Shown here piece after piece: positions 45,713 to 54,315 of a stretch of 64,000 nucleotides of DNA. Made by a program: the position numbers and the translations under genes. The notes beneath the pieces were generated by a model. That model was not told the DNA's origin. It made no database searches and saw only the letters and a program-made list of their open reading frames with translations. Source of the DNA: Dyadobacter sp. 676 (GTDB lineage: Bacteria > Bacteroidota > Bacteroidia > Cytophagales > Spirosomataceae). The stretch's first letter is position 1. Each line of letters begins with the position of its first letter. The DNA lies in assembly GCF_040448675.1 (NCBI RefSeq), contig NZ_CP159289.1:1612001-1676000 (forward strand). Direction: 5' to 3'.

Positions 45713-47452
45713 CTAAAAACCAGGGTTTTGTTTCAGAACATCGCTTCCCTGAAGGTCTATCTGGCTTTGTGGTATCGGTAGTAATTCATATTTAGCCGCA
45801 AATTTGGCATTGCCCAATGCGCCTGTAAGCTGCTTCGATTCGAACGTCAGGTATGCATTGAGCTCCTTCTCGGCCACTCCCCAGCGTACCAGGTCGAAGA
45901 AACGGTGGCCTTCAAGTGCCAGTTCCAGCTTTCTTTCGAAACGCACGGCTGCACGCGCAACTTCCTTGTCGGTCCACGCAGTTTTGTAGGTTCCGATCAC
46001 ATATTTCGCCGCGGGAGCGCCATTTTTCTTCACAAATCCATCCGCATTCGCCGCCCTGGCCCGGACCATGTTTATATATTCCCTCGCCTTTTCGAGTGTT
46101 CCCGCTTCGATTTCGGCTTCGGCCGCCATGAGCAGTACATCGGCGAAGCGGATCACCGTGAAGTTAATGGCGGTATAACCCGGCGTCCACGAGCTGTTAT
46201 CTTGCAGTGAACCTACATCTGTTTTATAATAAGCATATTTTTTAGGGCTGTACGGGCCGCCGTTTGCCTGGTTACGGATCCAGTCGGCGCCGGGGTGGTC
46301 GATCCAGTCGAGGAACGGGATTCCGCGACGGCCCACCGTGTGGTCGAGGCGTGGATCGAGATTACCGGCGTCGGGGGTGAATTTATCTTTGGAAAGCAGG
46401 CCCATGTCGGATACGACTGCATTTTTATCCGAATTGTAGGAACCGTCGAGTAGCGGCAACCCGTTGGCATCGGTGCGGTGCGAGTTCACCATTTCAAAGC
46501 TCGGCTGAAAGAAACCGCAGCAGTTACCGGGGCCATTTGCACCGGTATTGTAAGGCCAGTTAAGGTCAAATTCAGGGTTGGCGTTGTTGACGCTACCTGA
46601 ATTTGCTACCGCCTGCACGGCGAAAACGGACTCCGAATTGTTATCATTCGAAGCGCGGAACACATCAGCATACTTAGCTACCAATGCATATTTTTTACCA
46701 TTGGTAGTCTGGCCATTTGCTATGATCTGGTCAAAAAGTGTTTTGGCCTGGGGGAATTTTTTCTGATAGAGATAGGCTTTTGCAAGATAAGAAGCCGCAG
46801 CCCATTTATTGGCGCGCCCGGCAGCATCCTGCGTTTCGGGTAAATTATCAAATGCAAATTGAAAATCAGCCTCGATCTTAGGCCAGAGGTCCGCATCGTT
46901 TTTTACCTTTTCAATTCCGGTGCCGTAATCAACCGACTCGTCTACATAGGGTGTATTCCCAAATGCCTTTTTCAGCTCGAAATAATAATGCGCCCGTAAA
47001 AACCGAGCTTCGGCAGTAATTCGTGTCTTTGTATAGTCCGAAACATCAGCATCAGCCTTTGCTACAAGACGCAGCACTGCATTAGCACGGGAAATACCCT
47101 CATAGTTACCTACCCACTTTTCAGAAATTACACCCTGAGTGCTCAAATATTCATAACGCTGGATCGGGTTAATATCGCTGTAATCGCCAGGGTCGGTACC
47201 TTTATTGGCATCGCCTCCCCGAATACTTCCCCAAACCCAGTTACTGGGACTGGCCATCCTTCCACCCGCACCTTTGCCGTTAATCTGACCATAAACCCCG
47301 ACAAGCATACCTTCCAGTCCTTTATTGGAGGTAAGAAGCCCTTCACTCAGCGCACCGGTCGCTGGCTTTTCCAAAAAACTTTCTTTGCAGGAAAAAAACA
47401 CCGTCATAACGCCGGCGACAATCACCATACTATTAGTTAATATCTTTTTCAT
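45713..47452 (-). CDS. RagB/SusD-family outer-membrane lipoprotein (unit C)
   Basis: A 579-residue canonical RagB/SusD protein, of a different subfamily from units A, B and D. The signal peptide ends in VFFSCKESFLEKPATGALSEG (lipobox cysteine ~22). TPR-like helices follow (RFLRAHYYFELKKAFGNTPYVDE, AASYLAKAYLYQKKFPQAKTLFDQII), and the C-terminal SusD domain has YTAINFTVIRFADVLLMAAEAEIEAG, RFERKLELALEGHRFFDLVRWG and LLPIPQSQIDL. It pairs with the SusC 51 bp upstream. The C-terminal part is typical of SusDs for polysaccharides or complex oligomers. Confidence 0.95.
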   Translation of the reverse strand: MKKILTNSMVIVAGVMTVFFSCKESFLEKPATGALSEGLLTSNKGLEGMLVGVYGQINGKGAGGRMASPSNWVWGSIRGGDANKGTDPGDYSDINPIQRYEYLSTQGVISEKWVGNYEGISRANAVLRLVAKADADVSDYTKTRITAEARFLRAHYYFELKKAFGNTPYVDESVDYGTGIEKVKNDADLWPKIEADFQFAFDNLPETQDAAGRANKWAAASYLAKAYLYQKKFPQAKTLFDQIIANGQTTNGKKYALVAKYADVFRASNDNNSESVFAVQAVANSGSVNNANPEFDLNWPYNTGANGPGNCCGFFQPSFEMVNSHRTDANGLPLLDGSYNSDKNAVVSDMGLLSKDKFTPDAGNLDPRLDHTVGRRGIPFLDWIDHPGADWIRNQANGGPYSPKKYAYYKTDVGSLQDNSSWTPGYTAINFTVIRFADVLLMAAEAEIEAGTLEKAREYINMVRARAANADGFVKKNGAPAAKYVIGTYKTAWTDKEVARAAVRFERKLELALEGHRFFDLVRWGVAEKELNAYLTFESKQLTGALGNAKFAAKYELLPIPQSQIDLQGSDVLKQNPGF

Positions 47453-47503
47453 CGATTCAGAATATTAATGATTCATTCCATGTAGTAACCATCCGTTTTA
47501 AGA

Positions 47504-50500
47504 TCAGAAACCAAGGTTCACACCGAAAACCCAGCTTCTTGTGACAGGATAATTACCCACATCGATCCCGAATTGCGTATCCGCATTACCACCTACACCC
47601 GGATCGAGTCCCTGGTATTTGGAGATTGTAAAAATGTTGTTCGCCGAGGCGTATAATCTCAGTTTCTGCATTTTCAACTTGGCGAGCAACGCTTTAGGCA
47701 GGTTATAGCCCAGTGAAATATTCTGCATTCTCACATAATTGCCGCTTTCTACATAAAATGAGTTGGCTTGTGTGTTGGTACTGAAATTGGAAGCGCTTTC
47801 AAAAATGGGGATGGTAGCTCCGGTGTTCGAAGGCGACCAGGAATCTTTCACCCTTTCGCTGATAGCCGCTCCGGCAAACGAAGGGTAAAAGTCGGTAAAC
47901 CATTTGGAAGCGTTGAAAATCTTGTTACCGATAGACGTGTACATATAAGTTTCAACTTCGAAGTTCAGATAGGTCAGTTTGAGGTTCAAACCGCCGGTGA
48001 ATTTCGGAACAGGACTGCCCAGGTACTTACGGTCATCGGCATTGATGACGTTGTCACCATTCACATCCTCATAGCGGAAGCGGCCGATCCCCTTTCCGTC
48101 TTGCGCGGGTGCACGGTCAACTTCTTCCTGGGTCTGGAACAAACCGGTTACATTATAGCCGTAGAATGCCGAAAGTGAACGGCCCAGTTGGTTACGGATC
48201 GGCTGCAAACCGCGATAACTGGGATTAACACTCGCCAGATATTTTTCGCCGCGCAGGTCAGCGATTTCGTTCTTGAGAACGCTACCCGTTACATTCAACT
48301 CGTAGCCCAGCTTGCTACCGGCCTTGCCTTTTGTAATGATCTGGAAGTCGATTCCCTTATTGACAATGGTTCCCGCGTTCACATATGGAGGCGTTGCACC
48401 CGAACCTACCACAGCAGGTATACCTTGCTGGTACAACAGATCTTTGGAATCTTTCTGCCACAAGTCGAGGATCACGTCAAGTTTACCGTTAAGGAACGTC
48501 GCATCGAAACCAATGTTTTTGGTCACACTGGTTTCCCATTTGGCGTAAGCATTGCCGAGTTTGCTGCGGTAATAGCCTTCGGCAATATTTGAACCATTGT
48601 TGGAGCCTGCAATATCATACGCAGATGAGCCGATATTGGCAGAATACAGGCTATATTGATTGTCAGGACGCACAGCATTGGAATTACCCATTGTACCGTA
48701 GCCTCCCCTGATTTTGAGATCACTCAAAAAGGTAACGCCTTTCATGAAATTTTCAGAAGTGACGCGCCATGCCACCGACACCGCCGGAAAGACCCCATAG
48801 CGGTTAGCAGGACCAAAGCGCGAAGAACCATCGCGGCGCAAGACTCCCGAAACAATGTATCGATCATTAAAAATATAGTTTACGCGACCAAATAGCGAAT
48901 AGAAGGTGACGCCATTAGCAAGCGCGCTGTTTACAGTTTTCGACTTTACATTTTGCATGTTCACATAGTCGATGCTGGTTGAGAAAGGATCAAGGCCAGT
49001 TGCAAACAGATCGCGGCTCTTGCCTGTGTTCAATGCTTCCTGGCCTATCAAAACATCCAGATTGTGCAAACCGAAAGTCTTGCGGTATTGTGCGGTATTA
49101 GTCAATGTCCAGGCAAAGCGGTATCCTGAGCCTTCACCGTAACCTACCGCCGAGTTATTTTCAGAGTTTTCATACTGGCGTCTTGAATAATTCCAGTAAG
49201 TATAATTGTTATACTGACCACCGAGGCTTGACCGCAATGTCAGGTTTTCAATCGGATCAAATTCAAGGTAAATATTACCAAAGCCGTTCGCATTGAAGGC
49301 ATTATTATTTCTCATTCCGTCCCTGGTAGCGACCGGGTTTCTGGGATTGTTGAAGCCTTTCGCCAATGTTCCGGCATAACCGCCGAATTCGTCGTAAACC
49401 GGAATAATCGAAGGCATACGGAATGCGCTCAGGATTTCATTCTCGTCGTTCGCCACACCCTGTCCATTATTCGCTCCGCCAATGCCGAGCACCTGGCGAT
49501 ATGTTCCCTGGATATTCTCCCCGAATCTCAGGTTTTTAAGGATATTGAACTCCGTATTGACCCGGAAAGTGTAACGCTTGAAACTGTTGTTTAAAAGAAT
49601 ACCTTTCTGGTCCTGCAAGCCCAGTCCAACAAAGTAACGGCCGTTTTCGCCTCCCCCGGAGAAGCCGAGGGAATGCCGGGTAACAGGCGCCGTCCGGGTA
49701 ATCGCGTCGTACCAGTCGGTTCCGGCACGGTTGGCCCTCACCACCTGATATATCGTCCCAGCGTTAGGATCGATATTGTATTTTTTGCGTTCGGCTGCAA
49801 GATCGACGGTACCGGTAACACCATACGTCCCCCCTACCATCAGATAATCCGGGATCACAGGCGTTGCGCCCGTACCGAACTGCGGATGCGTCCAGTTCTT
49901 GTCGCCCGGCTTCCAGCCCGAATTCCTGAATGCATTCCAGGTCCATTCGGCAAAATCGGTAGGGTTCATCATTTTCTGACCATTCCCCGGCGTGGTAAAG
50001 CCGACCAGACCATCGTACGTAACGCTCAACTTTCTATTGCGGCTGCCTTTTTTTGTGGTGTAAACAACCACCCCCGCTGCGGCCCGCGCCCCGTAGATGG
50101 ATGCTGCGGCGGCATCCTTCAATACCGTGGTCTGATCGATATCATCGGGGTTTAGGAAGTCCGTCGAACCGACAGGCACCCCGTCCACAATATACAGCGG
50201 TTCATTGGCCTCGAATGAGCCAAAACCACGCACGCGGATCTGGCTGTTGGTACCGGGTTGCCCGTTGGTGATCACGGTTACGCCGGCAACCCGTCCCTGT
50301 AACTGCTGCTCCACGTTTCCCGATGGCACGGCGGTAAGGTCTTTCGCTTTCACGAGCGCTACCGATCCCGATGTTTCGCGCCGTTTGTCGGTTGTATAAC
50401 CCGTTACCACCACTTCTTCCAGCGCGGCTACGTCGTCCTCCATTTTCACATCGAGCACCGATTGGTTGCCTACGGTAACCTCCTTGGTTTTGTAACCGAC

Positions 50501-50743
50501 AAAACTGATTACAAGTACATCATTATCCGACCTCGCATTGATCGCGAAGCGTCCCTCGGCATCCGTATTCGCCCCGATCTGAGTACCTTTTATGAGGATG
50601 GTAGCCCCGGGGATTCCTGTGCCTGCAGGGTCCGTCACCACGCCAGTCACCCTTCGTTCCTGCGCAAAAGCCGTAAAAAAAGTCAGAACAAGGATGAGAA
50701 AAGCGAAGTAACCCCGAAGGGAATTTTTGTAGATTATTTTCAT
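47504..50743 (-). CDS. SusC/RagA-family TonB-linked outer-membrane transporter (unit C)
   Basis: A 1079-residue TonB-dependent transporter: signal peptide to FTAFAQ, a carboxypeptidase-regulatory-like domain (VTGVVTDPAGTGIPGATILIKG), LEEVVVTGYTTDKRRETSGSVA, a plug with PLYIVDGVPVGS and LKDAAAASIYGARAAAG, and a barrel ending in WVFGVNLGF. The TGY-type box marks the RagA branch, unlike the TALG type of units A, B and D. An A7 tract (T7 at 50048-50054) here is in frame, so long homopolymers are not always broken in this sequence. Confidence 0.96.
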   Translation of the reverse strand: MKIIYKNSLRGYFAFLILVLTFFTAFAQERRVTGVVTDPAGTGIPGATILIKGTQIGANTDAEGRFAINARSDNDVLVISFVGYKTKEVTVGNQSVLDVKMEDDVAALEEVVVTGYTTDKRRETSGSVALVKAKDLTAVPSGNVEQQLQGRVAGVTVITNGQPGTNSQIRVRGFGSFEANEPLYIVDGVPVGSTDFLNPDDIDQTTVLKDAAAASIYGARAAAGVVVYTTKKGSRNRKLSVTYDGLVGFTTPGNGQKMMNPTDFAEWTWNAFRNSGWKPGDKNWTHPQFGTGATPVIPDYLMVGGTYGVTGTVDLAAERKKYNIDPNAGTIYQVVRANRAGTDWYDAITRTAPVTRHSLGFSGGGENGRYFVGLGLQDQKGILLNNSFKRYTFRVNTEFNILKNLRFGENIQGTYRQVLGIGGANNGQGVANDENEILSAFRMPSIIPVYDEFGGYAGTLAKGFNNPRNPVATRDGMRNNNAFNANGFGNIYLEFDPIENLTLRSSLGGQYNNYTYWNYSRRQYENSENNSAVGYGEGSGYRFAWTLTNTAQYRKTFGLHNLDVLIGQEALNTGKSRDLFATGLDPFSTSIDYVNMQNVKSKTVNSALANGVTFYSLFGRVNYIFNDRYIVSGVLRRDGSSRFGPANRYGVFPAVSVAWRVTSENFMKGVTFLSDLKIRGGYGTMGNSNAVRPDNQYSLYSANIGSSAYDIAGSNNGSNIAEGYYRSKLGNAYAKWETSVTKNIGFDATFLNGKLDVILDLWQKDSKDLLYQQGIPAVVGSGATPPYVNAGTIVNKGIDFQIITKGKAGSKLGYELNVTGSVLKNEIADLRGEKYLASVNPSYRGLQPIRNQLGRSLSAFYGYNVTGLFQTQEEVDRAPAQDGKGIGRFRYEDVNGDNVINADDRKYLGSPVPKFTGGLNLKLTYLNFEVETYMYTSIGNKIFNASKWFTDFYPSFAGAAISERVKDSWSPSNTGATIPIFESASNFSTNTQANSFYVESGNYVRMQNISLGYNLPKALLAKLKMQKLRLYASANNIFTISKYQGLDPGVGGNADTQFGIDVGNYPVTRSWVFGVNLGF

Positions 50744-50778
50744 ATTATTTAGTTAGGTTAATAAAATATTAGGCATAC

Positions 50779-50786
50779 CAAATTTA
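50779..50786 (-). promoter_or_regulatory. Candidate -7 element of unit C
   Basis: TAAATTTG on the minus strand, 36 nt before the susC start, matches TAnnTTTG. No TTG at a proper distance was found, so support is weak. Confidence 0.3.
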
Positions 50787-51024
50787 TCATTATTTGTGTA
50801 GATAATTAAACTAGTAAAAGACAAGATTTCATTTTTTGACAGAATAGTACTAAAAATTGATAAAATAGTGTTACAACTATTCACTATCGGTTACTTCTAG
50901 ATTTTGCTTACAGAAGCACAATCAACCTCGTTGATGGCTTAAATATTATACAATATTACCATTTGCTTAATCGATCAATTAAGCAAATACGCATTGTATC
51001 CGATCGTTTATTTATGTAAACCGC
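50787..51024. other. AT-rich intergenic region with a perfect palindrome upstream of unit C
   Basis: The space between unit C and unit D (50744-51147) holds no gene. At 50961-50988 ATTTGCTTAAT and ATTAAGCAAAT form an 11-bp perfect inverted repeat with a 6-nt spacer (CGATCA), about 220 bp upstream of susC. There is no T tract, so an operator is more likely than a terminator. Confidence 0.45.
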
Positions 51025-51044
51025 AAAAAACCGGCCAAGGCCGG
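51025..51044 (-). terminator. Terminator at the end of unit D
   Basis: CCGGCC and GGCCGG form a 6-bp GC stem followed by six T on the minus strand, about 100 bp past the stop of the gene at 51148. Confidence 0.55.
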
Positions 51045-51147
51045 AGTGACAGCCAAGCACGGCCGGCATTATACGTGCGAGCTATAAACCGCGGTGATAT
51101 TGTTTTTCATACCACGGGTTCAATGCTCGTTTAGTTCGCCCATGGAG

Positions 51148-52281
51148 CTATTCGTCGCGCTTCCAGTCGGCGGGCAAGAGGTTCGAGAAGCGGTCGTTAC
51201 CAAGGTCTCCGGCAATTTCAAAACCCATCGGCATAACGACCCATCCCTGAGGGGTCGTTACCATGTAGCCCTGAGGGAACGTGATCTGTGTGTAGGCATA
51301 GGGCATGTCGGAATAGGGCGACCTGCCGCGTTTATTCATATTGAAGACTTCCAGCTGAGTAAGGGATACGACCAGCCGCTCCGAAGGAAGCTCCCCCGGA
51401 CGTACAAGCCGCATCCCCCTGACCGGCTCGATGCGGTTATGGATGTGATTCGCAATCGTATTGTAGCCGTTTACGCTTCTGACGGATCTGAACATTCTCA
51501 GCGAATCCGGAATAACCTGAAAGACCTTGAAGCCCTGTTCCTGGAGGCTGTCAGCAACCATGCTGGTCAATAAATGTTTGAGCGAACCCTTGTAAGCCTC
51601 TTTCCGGTTTGCGCGCCATAGTTTGCGTTGTGCCTCGTCCCTGGCTTCGAGAAGCTCGAAACGCGTTGCGCCGCCGTAATAGACCTTTCCATTGTAATAA
51701 TCGAAATCATCGAGATCCTGGTGAATGCGGTAGCCTAATGCATGGTTTTCGATGATCAGCGGTTTGACCGTCTGCGCACCAAGATGCCCGTCGTCGTCCT
51801 CCGAAATGCGCAGCACTTCCGGATTGAGGATTTTGCATTGTTTGCTGAATTTGCTTCGCCCGAGCAGTTCACGGGTGATGATCTTCAAATGCTTTTCGCG
51901 CTTTTTGTTTTTCTTCGCCGCAATGGTCACCCCCAGGAGCTCCTGCCCTTCCCGCAGCTTGAACAGCACGGTTTTGACACCCGGCTGCTCAAAACGCATC
52001 GTTTGCTTAACCGTTTCGTAGCCCAGAAACGACACGACGAGTTCCAGGTTACCGACGGCCAGATTGGGCAACCGGTAGTTACCGTTCTCATCGGAGTTGG
52101 TCCCTATCGTCGAATTATTGATAAAAACATTGGCAAATGGAAGCGGTTTACCGGTTTTCTCATCGGTAACCTTGCCTGTAAGCGTCACGGTAGCCGTCTG
52201 CTGCGCGTATGTGCGCGTTAGTGTAGCGAGCGTTAATATCCAAACAAGACGAAGGAATATGCTATTCAAAAGGGGGTGCAT
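51148..52281 (-). CDS. Secreted carboxypeptidase-regulatory-like domain protein
   Basis: A 377-residue exported protein. The signal peptide (LVWILTLATLTRTYAQQ) is followed by a CarboxypepD_reg-like beta domain (VTLTGKVTDEKTGKPLPFANVFINNSTIGTNSDENGNYRLPNL, ~33-105) and a basic region (AAKKNKKREKHLKII). The C-terminal ~250-residue alpha/beta domain is of the DUF5686-like or TonB-accessory kind seen in Bacteroidota (DEAQRKLWRANRKEAYKGSLKHLLTSM, ending PADWKRDE). It is much shorter than SusC and has no barrel. Last gene of unit D, 108 bp after the lipoprotein; whether it is cotranscribed is uncertain. Confidence 0.82.
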   Translation of the reverse strand: MHPLLNSIFLRLVWILTLATLTRTYAQQTATVTLTGKVTDEKTGKPLPFANVFINNSTIGTNSDENGNYRLPNLAVGNLELVVSFLGYETVKQTMRFEQPGVKTVLFKLREGQELLGVTIAAKKNKKREKHLKIITRELLGRSKFSKQCKILNPEVLRISEDDDGHLGAQTVKPLIIENHALGYRIHQDLDDFDYYNGKVYYGGATRFELLEARDEAQRKLWRANRKEAYKGSLKHLLTSMVADSLQEQGFKVFQVIPDSLRMFRSVRSVNGYNTIANHIHNRIEPVRGMRLVRPGELPSERLVVSLTQLEVFNMNKRGRSPYSDMPYAYTQITFPQGYMVTTPQGWVVMPMGFEIAGDLGNDRFSNLLPADWKRDE

Positions 52282-52389
52282 CGGCAGGATTCAAAGCTTT
52301 AAACCTCAAAGATAAACGAGGAGTTTGTAAACTCTGAACCACTACCCCAAATACCCCCTGTGGCGTTGCACACCCCTCCGCCTTTTCAA

Positions 52390-52866
52390 TTATGGTTTCG
52401 TTTTCAAGGTCGCACTTTTACGGGAGGAAGCCAGCGAGTTTTCCGCAACGATTTCCGCAAAGATGATCGAAGTCACATTCCTGCCCTTTGGTGCGGTGAT
52501 CGGTATTTTCATGACGTAATTGCGCAGCTCCGGATCATATTTCTGCGTACCGGCCGGAACCGTTGCCAGGAGCGTTTGCGTGCCGGAGGCAGTTGGCGCG
52601 GAATACACTTTAAATTCTTTCACTGCTATCTCGGAAGTGTATTCGATATTGACGTTGACCGTGCTCAGCGAATCGACGGTAGTGGTCGTCTGCAACACGC
52701 CGGCTGCATTATACACCTTCGAGTCGCCCAGCCAAACCACGGCGATCTGCGCGACTTTTCCATTGCTGACGAGCAGCTCATCGAACAGGTCCGGCTCTTT
52801 ATAACAACCGGTCAGCAGAAACAGGCCGGCTACGCACATGATAATATGTTTGAAAATCGGTTTCAT
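52390..52866 (-). CDS. Small surface lipoprotein of unit D
   Basis: A 158-residue lipoprotein: IMCVAGLFLLTGCYKEPDLFDELLVSNGKV gives a lipobox cysteine near residue 21. The body is predicted all-beta with Thr/Ser-rich strands (VLQTTTTVDSLSTVNVNIEYTSEIAVKEFKVYS) like an Ig-type or DUF4843-like fold. It follows susD by 24 bp. Small lipoproteins in this position are often extra glycan-binding proteins, so that is the best guess. No family was firmly recognised. Confidence 0.78.
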   Translation of the reverse strand: MKPIFKHIIMCVAGLFLLTGCYKEPDLFDELLVSNGKVAQIAVVWLGDSKVYNAAGVLQTTTTVDSLSTVNVNIEYTSEIAVKEFKVYSAPTASGTQTLLATVPAGTQKYDPELRNYVMKIPITAPKGRNVTSIIFAEIVAENSLASSRKSATLKTKP

Positions 52867-52890
52867 GATATTTTTCGATTAATGATGGAT

Positions 52891-54309
52891 TTACTTTTCG
52901 ATCAGCCACATCGCCGCTTCGGGGGCCTTCTGATTGGCTAGCACTGCTTTCGAGTTGCGGGTGATCTCCGAATCAGGGTACTTCATTCGCTGAATGCGTT
53001 GGCCATGTAAATCCGGATTGGGATTGGCCGGCATCGGAAAATCGAGGTAGTTATATTTCCGGATGTCTGTCCAGATGTCCCCGATCAGCAACATGGATTT
53101 GAATTTTTCCCTGATGATTTGCTCTGCGGTCAGTTTGGAAGCACCTATGTCAATTTTACTGTTTTTCAGAAAAGCGTCGATATCGGCATCGGCCACTCCT
53201 ACTTTCTTCATATTAGCAGAAATCATTTCCCGATACGCCGCATAACCTTCTCCGGACGTACCCGCACCGCCATGCCGGACCAACCTTGCTTCGGCCTCGA
53301 TGCCTTTCAGCTCGGAGTAAGTCATCATTACAAGCGGCGAATCGATGTTTGAATGCCAGGCTTTGCTATTCAGATCGACCGTCGAACCACTCCCCGAGCC
53401 TGGCACTACGCCGGAATAGACGGTCTGATTATTCTTCAAACCGATCACTTTGGAAAGCCGCGGATCCGCCACGCCCTGGGCCGTTCCGTTGAACAGGTCG
53501 ACCAGGGTATTCGCGAAGGTTACCGAAAGATTTCCAGTAGTATTCGGAACAGCCACCTTGCTATACCAGGGGCTCAGGTTTTTGGAATTGTATTGCAACT
53601 GAAAATCATCCTCGTTCCCCTGCATCCCCTTTTCCAATGCGGCAAGCGCTGCCTGAGCGGTCTGTTGCGGATTTTTCGCAGAGCCATGCCACAGGTAGCG
53701 TGCACGTAACGAATAGGCCAGCCTCGTCCACTTGCCCAGGTCGCCCTGGTAAACGAGATCCTCACTGCCGGGCTTTGCGCCCGTGTTCCGGCCGAGTTCG
53801 ACCACCGCTTCGTCCAGCAATCCGGCAATTGTGTCGTAAATCTGCTCCTGCGTGTCGTATGCAGGGGTGAAATTTTTCTGGTCCGCCTGCGAGCAGGGAA
53901 CATTCTCCCAATTGACCGTCGCTAGTCCGAGGTTATAGGCCGTAAGCACTTTTGCAATGCCTACATAGGCCGGTGCCGCTTCCTCCCGGCCCTTTTTGAT
54001 AATGGTGTTCAACTGCGGCAAGGCATATAAATAGAGCGCGGACCACCCCAGCGTATTGTCTGTTTCGGCATAGGTGTCGATCCCGTTGGCGCCCAGCGCA
54101 CTTCCCAGCTGCTGCGCATACTGGCACGCCACGTATGCCTGTTGAAAACTGGCCTCTGCGGTGTAAAATTGGGCCGTTGGAAGAAGCTCCTGCATGGTGG
54201 CGTCGCCTTTGAGCGTTTTATCGACGTTGACGTCCAGGAACTTCTCGCAAGCCGTCAGTAGCAGCGCCAGCACAAGCATTAGTTGGGGTATATAGCTGAT
54301 ATTTCTCAT
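52891..54309 (-). CDS. SusD-like outer-membrane lipoprotein (unit D)
   Basis: A 472-residue SusD-like_2 family protein. The signal peptide runs to LLLTAC (Cys ~21), then EKFLDVNVDKTLKGDATMQELLPTAQFY. Helical body with TLGWSALYLYALPQLNTIIKKG and YDTQEQIYDTIAGLLDEAV; the end has RKYNYLDFPMPANPNPD and AAMWLIEK. Six bp from susC, so tightly coupled. Shorter than the SusDs of units A-C. Confidence 0.92.
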   Translation of the reverse strand: MRNISYIPQLMLVLALLLTACEKFLDVNVDKTLKGDATMQELLPTAQFYTAEASFQQAYVACQYAQQLGSALGANGIDTYAETDNTLGWSALYLYALPQLNTIIKKGREEAAPAYVGIAKVLTAYNLGLATVNWENVPCSQADQKNFTPAYDTQEQIYDTIAGLLDEAVVELGRNTGAKPGSEDLVYQGDLGKWTRLAYSLRARYLWHGSAKNPQQTAQAALAALEKGMQGNEDDFQLQYNSKNLSPWYSKVAVPNTTGNLSVTFANTLVDLFNGTAQGVADPRLSKVIGLKNNQTVYSGVVPGSGSGSTVDLNSKAWHSNIDSPLVMMTYSELKGIEAEARLVRHGGAGTSGEGYAAYREMISANMKKVGVADADIDAFLKNSKIDIGASKLTAEQIIREKFKSMLLIGDIWTDIRKYNYLDFPMPANPNPDLHGQRIQRMKYPDSEITRNSKAVLANQKAPEAAMWLIEK

Positions 54310-54315
54310 GATTTC

